Assembly (NCBI GenBank): GCA_016935525.1
Contig: JAFGQU010000009.1
Coordinates: 1-34,375 of the forward strand
Reading direction: 5' to 3'
Length of the DNA stretch: 34,375 bases
DNA from: Candidatus Omnitrophota bacterium
Lineage (GTDB): Bacteria; Omnitrophota; Gorgyraeia; Duberdicusellales; 4484-171
Shown: positions 1 through 7,259 of the stretch, in pieces
Layout: each line of letters starts with the position of its first letter
Position numbering within the stretch: the stretch's first letter is position 1
Notes under the pieces: generated by a model
The model's database searches: none
Told to the model about the DNA's origin: nothing
Seen by the model: the letters and a program-made list of their open reading frames with translations, nothing else
Program-made: the position numbers and the translations under genes

Positions 1-43
1 ATTGGTCATTATTTGGTTATTGTTTCTTGGTGTTTGGTTATTT
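1..43. repeat. Family-B word repeat arm (TTGGTTATT type), exact inverted copy of 11552-11594
   Basis: These 43 bases are the exact reverse complement of 11552-11594. They consist of variants of the word TTGGTTATT. A third, interrupted copy lies at 26527-26643. The arm may extend beyond the window start, so its true length is unknown. It lies downstream of the minus-strand operon at 128-4064. Confidence 0.85.
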
Positions 44-60
44 ACTCCAAAGATATCACC

Positions 61-127
61 ATTATACGTTACCGAAACGGACATTGTCACCGTTTCTGAA
101 TGACGAATGAGTAAGTCAGGTGTAACG
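61..127 (-). terminator. Hairpin region downstream of the FeeM-like gene, possible weak terminator
   Basis: GAAACGG at 74-80 pairs perfectly with CCGTTTC at 90-96 around a 9-base loop, about 30-55 bases past the minus-strand stop codon. An outer imperfect pair (ATTATACGTTACC at 61-73 with GGTGTAACGTTAT at 119-131) encloses it. There is no clear T-tract on the minus strand, so intrinsic termination is only a guess. Confidence 0.3.
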
Positions 128-946
128 TTATTTCAGTTTGCTGAAATCAAAATTCGGATAGCAATTTTTGAGGTAGGCTAACTGGGTGGGGGAAGCGTTT
201 TTGAATACATCGGTTTTTCTCATGAAAAAATATTCCAGGTCTTCTTCCCGGAGCATGACCTTATTGGAAAACTGAATGGGGTCGGTTTCCCGTGAAAAAA
301 ACATCCGTTCTAACCCTTCATTTTTTTCCCGGCGGCATTCGTCGCGGATATTCTTGACGTCGGCGTATTTTCCGATCGCGGGAGCTCCGTTCGCGCCGGA
401 ATAGGTCTTTAGTTCTCCGAAATCTTTGAACAGAAGGAAATCATAGGTAAGTTTGTGTTTCGGGTTGATCGTGATACAAAGATAATCGAGATTAAGATAG
501 TCTTTGGCGTAATCGTAGACTAATTTAAACAGGTAAAAGATAAAAAACATTTTCTTTGAGTTCAACATGAGCGAGATCCCGTTTTTATAGAATTCGGTAT
601 TTGAAGCAAGCATGGAGATCTCGCATATCTTTTTTTTCTGCCCCCGGAACGTATCCAGTTCTTTATGATAGATCTCATCCATCGGCAGACCTAACGGCGA
701 ATCGGGTATAAGCGTTACCGTGGCGATGATCGTCTCCTCGGCGATCGCGATAAACGTCGTGGTTTCCGGAAGGGCGTTAAAAAAAGAAATACGCAGATGG
801 GAGGGGTTTTCCTGCATGTACCCGCGTTTGATGTATTCATCGTATATCAAGTGGTAAGATTGTTCTAATTCGGTACGGGACCGGGCAACCCGGTAGCTGA
901 TAAGGTTAAGCAGGGTTTGTAATGTGAGTGTTTTTGGCGGTACCAT
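128..946 (-). CDS. FeeM-like N-acyl amino acid synthase (GNAT-fold acyltransferase)
   Basis: This is a 272-residue soluble protein resembling the FeeM catalytic core, the family that moves an acyl chain from acyl-ACP to an amino-acid amine. Related acyltransferases are recurrent companions of PEP-CTERM/exosortase loci. Family-like landmarks are YDEYIKRGYM (35-44), CEISMLA (108-114, the usual E-(V/I)-S-x-LA strand), INPKH (160-164) and GAPAIG (187-192). No signal peptide or membrane segment is seen. It is the last gene of a minus-strand operon, 16 bp after a PilZ gene that itself follows a ligase/ACP/PlsC fusion able to supply the acyl-ACP. The amino-acid substrate cannot be read from the sequence. 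Family assignment is fairly firm; the exact product is inference. An autoinducer synthase (LuxI-like GNAT) is the main alternative and fits less well. Confidence 0.75.
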   Translation of the reverse strand: MVPPKTLTLQTLLNLISYRVARSRTELEQSYHLIYDEYIKRGYMQENPSHLRISFFNALPETTTFIAIAEETIIATVTLIPDSPLGLPMDEIYHKELDTFRGQKKKICEISMLASNTEFYKNGISLMLNSKKMFFIFYLFKLVYDYAKDYLNLDYLCITINPKHKLTYDFLLFKDFGELKTYSGANGAPAIGKYADVKNIRDECRREKNEGLERMFFSRETDPIQFSNKVMLREEDLEYFFMRKTDVFKNASPTQLAYLKNCYPNFDFSKLK

Positions 947-962
947 ATTTTTGTTCAGCTTA

Positions 963-1382
963 TTATTTAATGAGCCCTTCGGATGTCAGGTAGTTTGTCA
1001 GGATCTTATCACAGATAAAATTCACGTATTCACGGCGGTCGTCGGCTTTCATTTTCCTGAATTCAACACCGATAAAGTAAGGCGTCTTTTCGTCTTCACC
1101 CGATTTGGCGTACCAGACCACTTCGGACTGGACGTACATCGGATCGACCCGGTGCGGAAGGTGGATCCTCAGATTAAGTAACGCGCCTTTTTTAAATTTC
1201 GTGGCGGCATTAAATCTTAACCCGCCGCCGCCAATATCATCGGTAGTGATCGGGCCGGTCCATGATGATTCGGTGGGAGGATTTTTCAGGGAATAGTCGA
1301 TAGTGACGGGTAAGATGAGCCGTTCACTACGGCGTTTATCTTTTATAAACAGTTTTTTTATTTTCTCTATACCTAAAACCAT
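963..1382 (-). CDS. PilZ domain protein (putative c-di-GMP receptor)
   Basis: This 139-residue protein is essentially one PilZ domain. R17-x3-R21 in KRRSER is the c-di-GMP arginine motif. The second motif, usually (D/N)xSxxG, reads DIGGGG at 49-54, with Gly in place of Ser. The barrel continues through ESSW, YVQSEVVWYA and YFIGVEF-type strands. It sits 6 bp downstream of the acyl-ACP synthetase fusion and 16 bp upstream of the FeeM-like gene, so the three are very likely co-transcribed. PilZ domains of this kind bind c-di-GMP and act on a partner, so the context suggests post-translational control of acyl-lipid synthesis. That role is inferred from position only. The Ser-to-Gly change could lower ligand affinity. 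Confidence 0.85.
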   Translation of the reverse strand: MVLGIEKIKKLFIKDKRRSERLILPVTIDYSLKNPPTESSWTGPITTDDIGGGGLRFNAATKFKKGALLNLRIHLPHRVDPMYVQSEVVWYAKSGEDEKTPYFIGVEFRKMKADDRREYVNFICDKILTNYLTSEGLIK

Positions 1383-1388
1383 CGGTTT

Positions 1389-4064
1389 TTATTCAGCAGG
1401 GGTTGAATTGTCTTTCAGGGCCTGCATGACCTCTCTTAAATTATCCATGATATCCTGATAGCTGTCAATATGAACATTCCGGTTTTGCTCTAAATCGGCA
1501 ACATTTTGTTTGATCCCGAAAACAATGTTCACTTTTTTCGGCCGGGGAAACCTATGAAACGGAGGCCAGGCTTTATGGGCGCCGTCGATATATACCGGGA
1601 TGACCGGGGTCGTGAGTTCTTTGACCAATATCCCGGCGCCGCGTTTGAAAGGTTTGAGTTCGCCGGAGATAGACCGGCCTCCTTCCGGGAAAAAACAGAC
1701 GATCTTGTTTTGTTTCAACAGGTACGCGCAGGTCTTCAGGCTTTCGGTAAGCTGGCTGGTCGCTTCAATAGGGATCAATCGTAACATACGGCTTAATCCC
1801 CGGATCAGCGGATGTTTGAAGTAACCGGCATAGCCGACAAAATAAATGTTCATTGCTATTTTAAAGGGGAGGCTTGCCGCTAATAACGGGCCGTCAAGAA
1901 AACTGGTATGGTTAGGGCATAAAAGATAAGGTCCGTAAGACGGGACGTTTTCAATCCCCTTTGTTTCCAGGCGGAAAAAGACGAACGATACGATTTTTAA
2001 AAATCCGTAGAAACCGGCGCAGACCAGTTTTAACAAGAAAGGGAAATGGAGGATGATGGGTTTTTTAAGTTCATCGGGAAACGGCTCTTCAAACAGTTTT
2101 TGCCAATTGATCGTGGTATCGACGGTTATTTCCTCGTGGCTGGCTTCGTTGAATTTTGTCAATACGTCGCGTACGGTAAATACGGTAAGGAATTCGAGTT
2201 CGTTGGGTTGGGCGCCGGTGACCTGTTTGAATCCCATGAACAGCCCGACTTGTTCTAAAGAATCAAGCCCTAAATCGAGTTCAAGGTGGTCGTCAAGATG
2301 TATGGGCCGTTTGAGTTCGGTTTCAAGATATTTCAGGGCTTTCTGGCAGATAGGCGAGGCCAGTAACGCCTGGTCCTGGGAAGAAAGTTGTTGAGGCTCT
2401 TTTTTTAGCGGTTCTGCTCCCGTATGCATCTTGGCCACTTCGTAACGTTTGACCTTTCCCAGCACGGTGCGAGGTAATTCTTTATTGGTGACGATATATT
2501 TTTTTATGCGTTGATACGCCGGCAGATGCCGGGAAAGTTTTTCTATTTCCCAACGGATACGGTCCTGTATCTGAGAGATATCTTTATGGATAAATTCGGA
2601 ATAATTGGGGATGATCACTCCGGTAAGCGTATCTTTGTCTCCGGCTTTGGTGAGAGTAACGCAAAGTTCTTTTATATACGGGCTTTGTGTATAAAAAGTT
2701 TCCAGTTCTTCCGGTACTATTTTTTTCCCGGAAGGAAGCACGATCAATTCGTTTTTCCGGCCGGTAATATGTAAAAATCCGTCTTTATCCTGGTACCCGA
2801 GGTCTCCGGAATAAAACCAACCGTCTTTGAGGGCGTTTTTCGTTGCTTCTTCGTTTTTATAGTAACCGCCGGTGACGTTATCGCCGCAAATGGCGATTTC
2901 GCCGATCCCGTCGCCTCCGGTATCGATGATTTTGACCGATACTCCGGGTAACGGTTTTCCGATAGACCCGAGTTTTCTCTCTGTGAGGGTATTAAAACTC
3001 ACTATAGGAGAGGTTTCGGTGAGTCCGTATCCTTCCAGGACCGTGAATCCGTAACGATAGAGAGACCGTGCGGTTTGAGTATTAAGCGGGGCGCCGCCGG
3101 AAACCATGAACCGTAATTGTTTTCCGAAATACGCGTGAAGGTCTGTGAGGAGGAATTTTGCCGGATTAAACGGGGTGTGAGCTCTTATCCCGGAAGCGAA
3201 GTTAAGAAAAAAGTTTAAAAGGAAACGGGTAAGGAAAAAAGAACCGGCTATTTTCTTTTTAATGGTTTTCGCCAAAAGATCGAACAGTTGGGGTACTCCG
3301 GGGAAAATGGTGACGTTGGTCAATTGAATACACTGGATGAGTTCCTGTATATCAAGAGAAGTCGGGAAACTTATTTTTGCTCCGATAAGAAGAGGAAGGA
3401 TAAGCGTGACCATGAGCGGATAGCTATGGTAAAACGGGAGGATCGCGATAAGACAGTCATCGCCGGAGATCAGGTTGAGTTTGCTGATGGATTCTATATT
3501 GGACAATAAATTTTTATGGCTTAATTGTACTCCTTTAGGCGACGCGGTCGTACCGGAAGTATACACTATCAACGCGGTATCGTTTTCGTTCGCAGTCGCC
3601 GGTTCCGGTACTGGATCCATAGTCTCGGAATTTAAAAGTTCGCTGACCGTCTTGGAATCTATTTCAATAAGAGAAATACGCCGGGTATCAGTAAATTGCG
3701 ATAACCGTTCTTTATGACGAGAGGAAGTGATAACGCATTTTACCTGGGCGTGCTCGAGATAGGTGAAGAGTTCTTCGGTAGCTAACGCCGGATTCAGCGG
3801 GACAACGCGGGCTCCATTATGTAAGATACCTAAGAACGCGGCCGGCCATTGAAATGAATTTTCCAGAATAAGGGCGACGTTACTGTCTCGGTGTATACCC
3901 TGAGAAGTAAGGTGTGCGCTCAGGCGTATCGCCTGATGAGTGATCTGTCCATAGGTTAACGTCGTATAGTGAGCATCCTGGGGGTAGAGAATGATGTTTT
4001 TATGAGGATGAGCCAGAGCTTGGGCGTAATAGCGTTCAAAGACAGTATTTTTTCCCTCAGACAT
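1389..4064 (-). CDS. Trifunctional fusion: AMP-forming acyl-ACP synthetase, acyl carrier domain, PlsC acyltransferase
   Basis: The 891 residues hold three domains. Residues 1-545 are an AMP-binding ligase with the phosphate loop TSGTTASPKG (169-178), GYGLTE (345-350), WFYSGDLG (416-423) and a late lysine-bearing PRTVLGKVKR (531-540). Residues about 565-640 are a phosphopantetheine carrier with DLGLDSLEQ, Ser602 being the attachment site. Residues about 670-880 are a PlsC-type acyltransferase with H719-x4-D724 in NHTSFLD and FFPEGGRS (791-798). E. coli Aas has the acyltransferase before the synthetase and no internal carrier, so order and content differ here. The expected chemistry is fatty acid activation, loading onto the fused carrier, then transfer to a lipid hydroxyl. 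It is the first gene of the operon with PilZ and FeeM-like genes. Its start is set by a TATAAT box 6 bases upstream. Confidence 0.88.
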   Translation of the reverse strand: MSEGKNTVFERYYAQALAHPHKNIILYPQDAHYTTLTYGQITHQAIRLSAHLTSQGIHRDSNVALILENSFQWPAAFLGILHNGARVVPLNPALATEELFTYLEHAQVKCVITSSRHKERLSQFTDTRRISLIEIDSKTVSELLNSETMDPVPEPATANENDTALIVYTSGTTASPKGVQLSHKNLLSNIESISKLNLISGDDCLIAILPFYHSYPLMVTLILPLLIGAKISFPTSLDIQELIQCIQLTNVTIFPGVPQLFDLLAKTIKKKIAGSFFLTRFLLNFFLNFASGIRAHTPFNPAKFLLTDLHAYFGKQLRFMVSGGAPLNTQTARSLYRYGFTVLEGYGLTETSPIVSFNTLTERKLGSIGKPLPGVSVKIIDTGGDGIGEIAICGDNVTGGYYKNEEATKNALKDGWFYSGDLGYQDKDGFLHITGRKNELIVLPSGKKIVPEELETFYTQSPYIKELCVTLTKAGDKDTLTGVIIPNYSEFIHKDISQIQDRIRWEIEKLSRHLPAYQRIKKYIVTNKELPRTVLGKVKRYEVAKMHTGAEPLKKEPQQLSSQDQALLASPICQKALKYLETELKRPIHLDDHLELDLGLDSLEQVGLFMGFKQVTGAQPNELEFLTVFTVRDVLTKFNEASHEEITVDTTINWQKLFEEPFPDELKKPIILHFPFLLKLVCAGFYGFLKIVSFVFFRLETKGIENVPSYGPYLLCPNHTSFLDGPLLAASLPFKIAMNIYFVGYAGYFKHPLIRGLSRMLRLIPIEATSQLTESLKTCAYLLKQNKIVCFFPEGGRSISGELKPFKRGAGILVKELTTPVIPVYIDGAHKAWPPFHRFPRPKKVNIVFGIKQNVADLEQNRNVHIDSYQDIMDNLREVMQALKDNSTPAE

Positions 4065-4070
4065 AGCCCT

Positions 4071-4099
4071 ATTATAACAGGCAACCCGTCGTACGTCGA
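4071..4099 (-). promoter_or_regulatory. Sigma-70-type promoter for the acyl-ligase/PilZ/FeeM operon, apparently leaderless
   Basis: On the minus strand TATAAT (4071-4076) is preceded by a 17-base spacer and TCGACG (4094-4099), a 4/6 match to TTGACA. Only 6 bases separate the -10 box from the ATG ending at 4064. Transcription would start at or next to the start codon, leaving no room for a Shine-Dalgarno site. Confidence 0.5.
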
Positions 4100-4205
4100 G
4101 CGTCGTTCGTATATCGTTGATAATGAGAGGGTTTAATAAATGAAGAGATCAATGTAAAAGAGGGAGTTGTATCTAAATCTAACGACCAACGACTGACGAC
4201 TAGGC
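4082..4205. repeat. Family-E imperfect inverted repeat (CGTCGT/ACGACG words)
   Basis: The left arm (about 4086-4123) is built of GTCGTACGTCGAGCGTCGTTCG-like words. The right arm (about 4178-4202) carries the complementary ACGACCAACGACTGACGAC-like words. About 55 bases lie between the arms. It occupies part of the 539-bp gap between two divergent transcription units and contains no credible gene. Confidence 0.55.
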
Positions 4206-4228
4206 ATGGACGGATAGCGATGAGATTT

Positions 4229-4301
4229 AAGGTCACATAGTCACATGTATTATATTTTTAATCCTTCTTCACGTGTGACGTGTGTCGTGTGACCTGTGAC
4301 G
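4229..4301. repeat. Family-A inverted repeat (GTCACA octamers)
   Basis: Left-arm octamers of the type NNGTCACA (GGTCACA at 4231-4237) face a right arm of TGTGAC words (ACGTGTGAC at 4271-4279, TGTGACC at 4288-4294). The same family recurs at 14332-14450, 15908-16100, 22717-22750 with 23142-23288, and 28041-28076. It sits upstream of the sigma-54 promoter region of the sugar transferase. Confidence 0.75.
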
Positions 4302-4431
4302 TTTTTGTCCATTCTCATAACAAAAAGATGTTTCCTGTCGGGATGTTTAACGTTTCATAAGGCTTTATATCGCAGTCGGTTATATTAAATACCCCCTATG
4401 TCCATGAATAGTGTTGTTTTTTTTAAACATT

Positions 4432-4478
4432 AACCTTTTGTTTTCTTTTTCAAGGTTGTTCAAAAAAAACATAACCTT
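4432..4478 (+). promoter_or_regulatory. Candidate activator-binding site (three AACCTT/AAGGTT half-sites)
   Basis: AACCTT at 4432-4437, AAGGTT at 4452-4457 and AACCTT at 4473-4478 are spaced 20 and 21 bases start to start, about two helical turns. They lie roughly 70-120 bases upstream of the -24 box at 4550, the normal distance for a sigma-54 enhancer. The response regulator at 11812-13200 is the obvious candidate ligand; this is inference. Confidence 0.4.
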
Positions 4479-4548
4479 GCTAATCAATTGGGATATAAAG
4501 ACTTATCTATATATAAAAAGTAGTTATTTTAAGAAATGAGAGGCGAAC

Positions 4549-4565
4549 TGGCATGAAAAATGCTT
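4549..4565 (+). promoter_or_regulatory. Sigma-54 (-24/-12) promoter of the exosortase/EPS locus
   Basis: TGGCATGAAAAATGCTT matches the sigma-54 consensus TGGCACG-N4-TTGCW. The invariant GG (4550-4551) and GC (4562-4563) are separated by exactly 10 bases. The predicted transcript start is near 4575, about 29 bases before the sugar transferase ATG. rpoN and a sigma-54 activator are encoded downstream in the same window. Confidence 0.7.
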
Positions 4566-4603
4566 AAGTATCTGAAAGCGCTTACATTATATTTCACAAA
4601 AAT

Positions 4604-5497
4604 ATGAGGATATATCAGAAAAACACCCAGATCGTAAGAATAGAAATCGCGAAACTCCTTTTCGCCTGGAAACAGTATTTATTGGGTGGGATTACTCAGC
4701 GGTTCGATGTAAGGCGGATTTTTACTTCTTTAAGTATCGGAATCACCGTGACCTTTGTATTTGCCAGTATTATCTGGGCGCTCAAAGGGCTGGTCTATGC
4801 GCAAAGTGAAATCGTGCACAATGAAGTCGCGTTTTTTCCGATATCTAAAACCGTACCTTTCCTGATGAGCGGGAGCCTGGTCAGTGTGTTTATAGGATTT
4901 GCCCGGGCAAGATACCATATTTTCAAAAGAGTGTTCGACGTGGTCTTTTCTGTGCTCAGTCTCATCCTGCTTTCTCCGATTTTTCTCATTCTTGCCGTAT
5001 TGATCAAGATCGATTCTCACGGGCCGGTATTTTTTTCTCAGATCCGTTTAGGGAAAAACGCGAGACTTTTTAACATATTAAAGTTCCGTACCATGCGTAA
5101 GAACGCGGAACTGGAAACCGGTCCGGTATGGGCCAGAGAAGATGATCCGCGGATCACCCGGTTAGGCCGGTTTTTACGTAAGACTCATCTTGACGAATTG
5201 CCTCAATTGATCAATATGCTGCAGGGCGATATGAGTTTGATCGGTCCCCGCCCGGAACGGCCCGAGTTCGTCCATCAGATCAATCAGGAAGTCCCGCGAT
5301 TTACCGCCCGTCTGAATATTACACCGGGGATTACCGGCTTAGCCCAGGTAAGGTATCCTTACGGGGATTCGATAAAAGATGCGGCGCGCAAGTTGCGTTA
5401 TGACGTATTATATATCAAACGGATGTGCTGGATGCTTGATTTTCAGATCATTCTTTGGACTTTTAATCGCGTGCTTACCGGCGAGGGAGCACGTTGA
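4604..5497 (+). CDS. Polyprenyl-phosphate sugar transferase (initiating glycosyl-1-phosphate transferase)
   Basis: This 297-residue inner-membrane enzyme should move a sugar-1-phosphate from a nucleotide sugar to undecaprenyl phosphate, the first step of exopolysaccharide assembly. An N-terminal membrane segment lies at about 40-66 and a second hydrophobic stretch at 83-100. The core begins with the re-entrant helix of KRVFDVVFSVLSLILLSP (108-125). Core motifs are KFRTM (160-164), DELPQLINML (197-206), GPRPERPEFV (214-223) and PGITGLAQV (241-249), all characteristic of the WcaJ/EpsE family. It lacks the long multi-TM N-terminus of WcaJ. Such transferases commonly open exosortase loci, consistent with the Haft model that PEP-CTERM proteins act with exopolysaccharide. 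It has no good Shine-Dalgarno but follows a sigma-54 promoter. The stop codon lies inside the stem of the repeat that follows. Confidence 0.9.
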   Translation: MRIYQKNTQIVRIEIAKLLFAWKQYLLGGITQRFDVRRIFTSLSIGITVTFVFASIIWALKGLVYAQSEIVHNEVAFFPISKTVPFLMSGSLVSVFIGFARARYHIFKRVFDVVFSVLSLILLSPIFLILAVLIKIDSHGPVFFSQIRLGKNARLFNILKFRTMRKNAELETGPVWAREDDPRITRLGRFLRKTHLDELPQLINMLQGDMSLIGPRPERPEFVHQINQEVPRFTARLNITPGITGLAQVRYPYGDSIKDAARKLRYDVLYIKRMCWMLDFQIILWTFNRVLTGEGAR

Positions 5498-5580
5498 AGA
5501 CTGTCTCTAGTCGTTAGTCTATAGTCGCTCGTGAAAATACTAGAATCCAGAAACTAGAGACCAGAAACCAGAGACTTCAA
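5494..5580. repeat. Family-D imperfect inverted repeat (CTAGAGACCAGA words), includes the upstream stop codon
   Basis: TTGAAG (5494-5499) pairs with CTTCAA (5575-5580), enclosing arms of GTCTCTAGTCGTTAGTC-like and CTAGAGACCAGAAACC-like words. The TGA of the sugar transferase (5495-5497) lies within the outer stem. A second member of the family is at 24675-24753. The hairpin ends 2 bases before the Shine-Dalgarno of the PEP-CTERM gene and could attenuate or separate the messages. Confidence 0.7.
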
Positions 5581-5595
5581 GAAAAGGAGACAATT

Positions 5596-6396
5596 ATGAA
5601 TTGGTGGTTAGCACTTCTTTTAGCGTTAGGCGGAGGATTAGGGGCCGGAATGGGCGGCCATGGCGGTAGCGGCGGCGGCGGTTATGTCGCGCCGAAATCA
5701 GCCTATTCTTATACATCAAATTCCAGTTCTTCGAGTTCTACAAGTTCGGATACGACGGTCGTGACGCATAATACCGACTACGGTGATGCGCCTGAACCTT
5801 ACGGGATTGCGTATCATTCCGACCAGGCAATGGATTGGCTGGGTGATAGTTATACTGAAGAATCGTCTTATCCGTTCAGCGGATGGGTCGATGCCGATGA
5901 CGGGGTAAGTTGGAGTATCACGCAGTTTATGCCTGGACAGGAAGCGACGATCACGTTTGTCGCGACCGGATATAACCCGGAACTTAATCTTTTGTCCGCG
6001 GCTCAGGCGCCGGCAAGCTGGAACCAGTATGTCCGGTTATGGGTCGATTGGGACCAGAACGGCGTATGGGATGATGACGAAGTCCTGGTAATGGGGACCG
6101 ACGACTATTGGCATCGCTATATTTCGGAACTTGCGCCGGGAGAAATGACACAAGCGATGATCGATTGGACATTTATGGTCCCGGAAGACGCGCTCGCCGG
6201 GGATACCTGGTTACGCGTCCGTCTCGGACGGGGGATCATGGGGCCGGCATCCGGTGTAGGATATGGTGAAGTCGAAGATTATCTGATTTCGGTAGGGGCT
6301 TCTGATCCGGTTGTCCCGGAACCGAGCACCCTGTTGCTCTTCGGTTCGGCGTTGTTAGGAATGACTGGATTTTTCCGTAAACATCGGGTAAAATAA
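5596..6396 (+). CDS. GEVED-domain PEP-CTERM protein (likely substrate of the exosortase)
   Basis: This 266-residue protein is exported and sorted. A short hydrophobic N-terminus (residues 2-18) is followed by a Gly-rich run and a Ser/Thr-rich stretch. DYGDAPEPYG (about 62-71) starts a GEVED-type domain that includes RLWVDWDQNGVWDDDE and closes with GYGEVEDYLISV. The C-terminus has VPEPSTLLLFGSALLG followed by the basic tail FFRKHRVK, the classic PEP motif, helix and arginine/lysine anchor recognised by exosortase. A strong Shine-Dalgarno AAAGGAGA (5583-5590) fixes the start. It is the only PEP-CTERM protein in the window and sits three genes before the exosortase, so it is probably a local substrate. 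Its surface function is unknown. Confidence 0.88.
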   Translation: MNWWLALLLALGGGLGAGMGGHGGSGGGGYVAPKSAYSYTSNSSSSSSTSSDTTVVTHNTDYGDAPEPYGIAYHSDQAMDWLGDSYTEESSYPFSGWVDADDGVSWSITQFMPGQEATITFVATGYNPELNLLSAAQAPASWNQYVRLWVDWDQNGVWDDDEVLVMGTDDYWHRYISELAPGEMTQAMIDWTFMVPEDALAGDTWLRVRLGRGIMGPASGVGYGEVEDYLISVGASDPVVPEPSTLLLFGSALLGMTGFFRKHRVK

Positions 6397-6446
6397 ATAG
6401 GTCTACAACAATTTATATATACCCACTTTATTTAGAATAAATCAAG

Positions 6447-7259
6447 ATGATGGTCGTGTTTAAAACATGGCGTGACACGTGGCGGATTATCAGAAAACAA
6501 CCTGTTGTTTTCTTACCGTTTATTATTTCCGGAGCGGTTTCTTTGTTGGTGCTCTATATCCTTTTCCTTGCGCCGCAACGGCCCATCGCGTATTTGTTGG
6601 CTCCGCCGATCCGGGCGATTGCCGGTGAAAAGTTTCTTCATTATCCGTTTAACTTTGTGTTGCTGCCGAACCTGTTCCGGTTGGGGGATCTTGCGGTAAG
6701 TGCTTTTCTGGGGATGTTGATGAGCGCGGTTTCGGTAGGAATGGTCGCTGACGTGTATTCTCGGCGTACCCCATCATTCCTGATCAGTCTTATTGTCGGG
6801 TTTAAACGGTATTTTGCTTTAGTCTTGCTCTGGATTATTTCTTTCGGGATCATTGCGGTCGTAATGAAATTTTTACCGCACTTGTTTAACCTGCAGGCGC
6901 GGTTAGGTAAATCGGCGTTTGTCGCGGTCTCGTTATGTGTAAGTATTGTGGTCCAGAGCCTGTTTGTCTATATGCTGCCTATTTTGATCATCGATCGTAA
7001 AAAATTGTGGGGCGCGTTTCTCGAGAATATCCGGATGTTGCTCTCCCGGCTTGTGCCTACGGTTATTCTTGTCGCGTTACCGTCATTATTGTATGTGCCG
7101 ATGTTGATTTTGAAATCTTACGCGTCGCTTTTCGCGCGAACCGGGTTTCCCGAAAGCGTATTGATCATCCTGGCGGTAGGGGTGATCGCGGCGTTAGTCA
7201 TTGATTATTGGATCACGATTTCGATTACGGTGTATTTTTTAAAGAATAAAACAGAATGA
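6447..7259 (+). CDS. Six-TM integral membrane protein of unknown function
   Basis: I do not recognise a family with confidence. The 270 residues form about six hydrophobic segments, with long ones near the N-terminus (residues 19-40), at about 75-97, 115-140, 150-175, 195-220 and 235-262. The loops are short and basic. Its stop overlaps the start of the TPR lipoprotein by 4 bp (ATGA at 7256-7259), so the two are translationally coupled. Position between a PEP-CTERM protein and the exosortase suggests a part in export or polysaccharide handling, but nothing in the sequence proves it. Start: ATG ATG at 6447/6450; either could be used. Confidence 0.7.
   Translation: MMVVFKTWRDTWRIIRKQPVVFLPFIISGAVSLLVLYILFLAPQRPIAYLLAPPIRAIAGEKFLHYPFNFVLLPNLFRLGDLAVSAFLGMLMSAVSVGMVADVYSRRTPSFLISLIVGFKRYFALVLLWIISFGIIAVVMKFLPHLFNLQARLGKSAFVAVSLCVSIVVQSLFVYMLPILIIDRKKLWGAFLENIRMLLSRLVPTVILVALPSLLYVPMLILKSYASLFARTGFPESVLIILAVGVIAALVIDYWITISITVYFLKNKTE

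Noticed and set aside
924-1296. Plus-strand frames opposite the PilZ gene
   Set aside because: They are shadows of the minus-strand operon with no start signals or domain resemblance.
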